Below, one piece after another: positions 28,389-29,130 of a stretch of DNA of 29,130 nt. Source of the DNA: Terfezia claveryi (Eukaryota; Ascomycota; Pezizomycetes; Pezizales; Pezizaceae). Each line of letters begins with the position of its first letter. Positions within the stretch are counted from its first letter, which is position 1. A program made the translations under genes and the position numbers. The notes beneath the pieces were generated by a model that saw nothing but the letters and a program-made list of their open reading frames with translations, did no database searches and had not been told where the DNA came from. The stretch is from positions 1-29,130 of the forward strand of contig WHUX01000424.1 of the NCBI GenBank assembly GCA_015179025.1, read 5' to 3'.

Positions 28389-29130
28389 ATGAAATCAAAG
28401 TCGCAGGCTCAGAATGTTCCTCAGCAATCTACGTTAGCTACTGCTTTTTCACTGTTTCCCCTTCCATTTCAGTTAGGATCTCCATATTTGATGGCATGAT
28501 GTTACTGATTTTTTGGTACAATGGGAGGGATTAACAATGGATTGACTGACTCACAGCATATCAAAAAGTTCTTCTATTGTGAGAAGATGATGGTAAGTAT
28601 ATTAAGACGCTAGATTCATATGTGGCTGGGAAAGTTGGGACGATTTCGTGGTCGCCCTTAAAGTGGAGTTTAAGGATGATGATAATGAGCAAATCAGGAA
28701 TACAGAAACGTTCCTACAGAATCTCGTCTAGAATATGAGAAAAGAAAAGGAACCTCGGTGTCAGCTTATAGGATGTTCATTTTTGAATTCACGGAGAGAT
28801 CGAATCTTCTAGTGAATAAGCTAGTAGTTAATGAATATATGCGAGTATTTATGTTTTTACAGGCTTTTTCTGAAAAAATAGGAGATAAGCTTTGCAAACG
28901 ATGTAAGATTGACATTGACGATACTGATTCAACTGCGACTATCTGGCCAGAGCTAAAAAAAGAGGCATTGAACATATGTACGAAGGATGATTCATAGATG
29001 AGCAAGCTGTGGAAGGCTAAGAAGCAAATAGAGATGAACCCTTCGGTGAAGAATCTCCCAAAGCTAAGAGAGGAATTGAAACCAAAAATGGAGAGTAGGA
29101 GTCGTACGAGGCCGAGCTGCTGGATGAGGT
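28389..29130 (+). pseudogene. Gag-like gene of an LTR retroelement, partial at the window edge
   Basis: A likely start is ATG 28389 (MKSKSQAQNVPQQ). Shortly after, in a second frame, comes ISIFDG, the usual opening of fungal Ty3-type Gag (substrate-like FDG, then F-x2-WEG at 28512-28530). A third frame gives GLTDSQHIKKFFYCEKMM. Then follow WDDFVVALKVEFKDDDN and, from about 28755, SVSAYRMFIFEFTERSNLL, VNEYMRVFMFLQAFSEKIGD and a Lys-rich stretch. The order and spacing match the Gag capsid region. At least three frameshifts and several stops make it non-functional. It continues past 29130, where nucleocapsid and Pol would be expected. Confidence 0.6.

Noticed and set aside
1..29130. tRNA or rRNA genes
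   Set aside because: Scanning for A- and B-box-like words (for example GGTTC near 25044 and 26025) gave no cloverleaf; no rRNA blocks were recognised.

Overview
The window looks like a transposon graveyard from a filamentous ascomycete (Pezizomycotina). The reasons are short spliceosomal introns (GTAAGT or GTTTGT donors, GCTGAC-type branch sites), a pogo/Fot1-type and a Mutator-like (Hop-type) DNA transposon, a chromodomain Ty3 element and a Plavaka-type transposase. A decay pattern typical of repeat-induced point mutation (RIP) is also present: in-frame stops explained by C-to-T changes on either strand, with very TpA-rich DNA. I see no intact host gene and no RNA gene. The species cannot be named from this sequence.

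Layout. From 1 to about 7.7 kb the DNA is extremely AT-rich and RIP-like. It holds a 233-bp mariner-type MITE (1634-1866), a LINE relic with endonuclease and RNase H pieces but no reverse transcriptase between them (about 4560-5250), and a large inverted repeat (arms about 6000-6400 and 6830-7235). From 7896 to 12718 lies a complete but dead Mutator-like element with 111-bp terminal inverted repeats and a 9-bp target duplication. Its three-exon transposase gene is split by a complete Fot1/pogo element (9318-11563) inserted at a TA. Removing the insert and one TA restores the outer reading frame.

From 13403 to 15180 is the 3' half of a Ty3/gypsy chromovirus on the minus strand (integrase, chromodomain, polypurine tract, 3' LTR). 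It is cut off by a copia-like LTR (15181-15712). From about 15.8 to 20.4 kb is a Plavaka-family DNA transposon on the minus strand, with frameshifts (one at a run of 14 G), bounded by GC-rich repeats of about 110 bp at its 3' side and a 197-bp tandem array at its 5' side.

From 20.9 to 27.4 kb is the least explained part. A short motif (TTAGTCTGGTTG) occurs in direct orientation at the left and in inverted orientation at the right. Between lie a tandem array of about 200-bp units, a degraded gene for a highly charged, module-repeat protein (22735-24407), and a degraded multi-intron gene for a Cys/His-rich protein with an acidic tail (about 24825-26872). I do not recognise either protein. The window ends inside a Gag-like gene of another LTR retroelement (28389 to the edge).

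The parts do not form a pathway. They are successive insertions, and the nesting gives a relative order: the Mutator-like element first, the Fot1 element second, and RIP-like decay affecting both.
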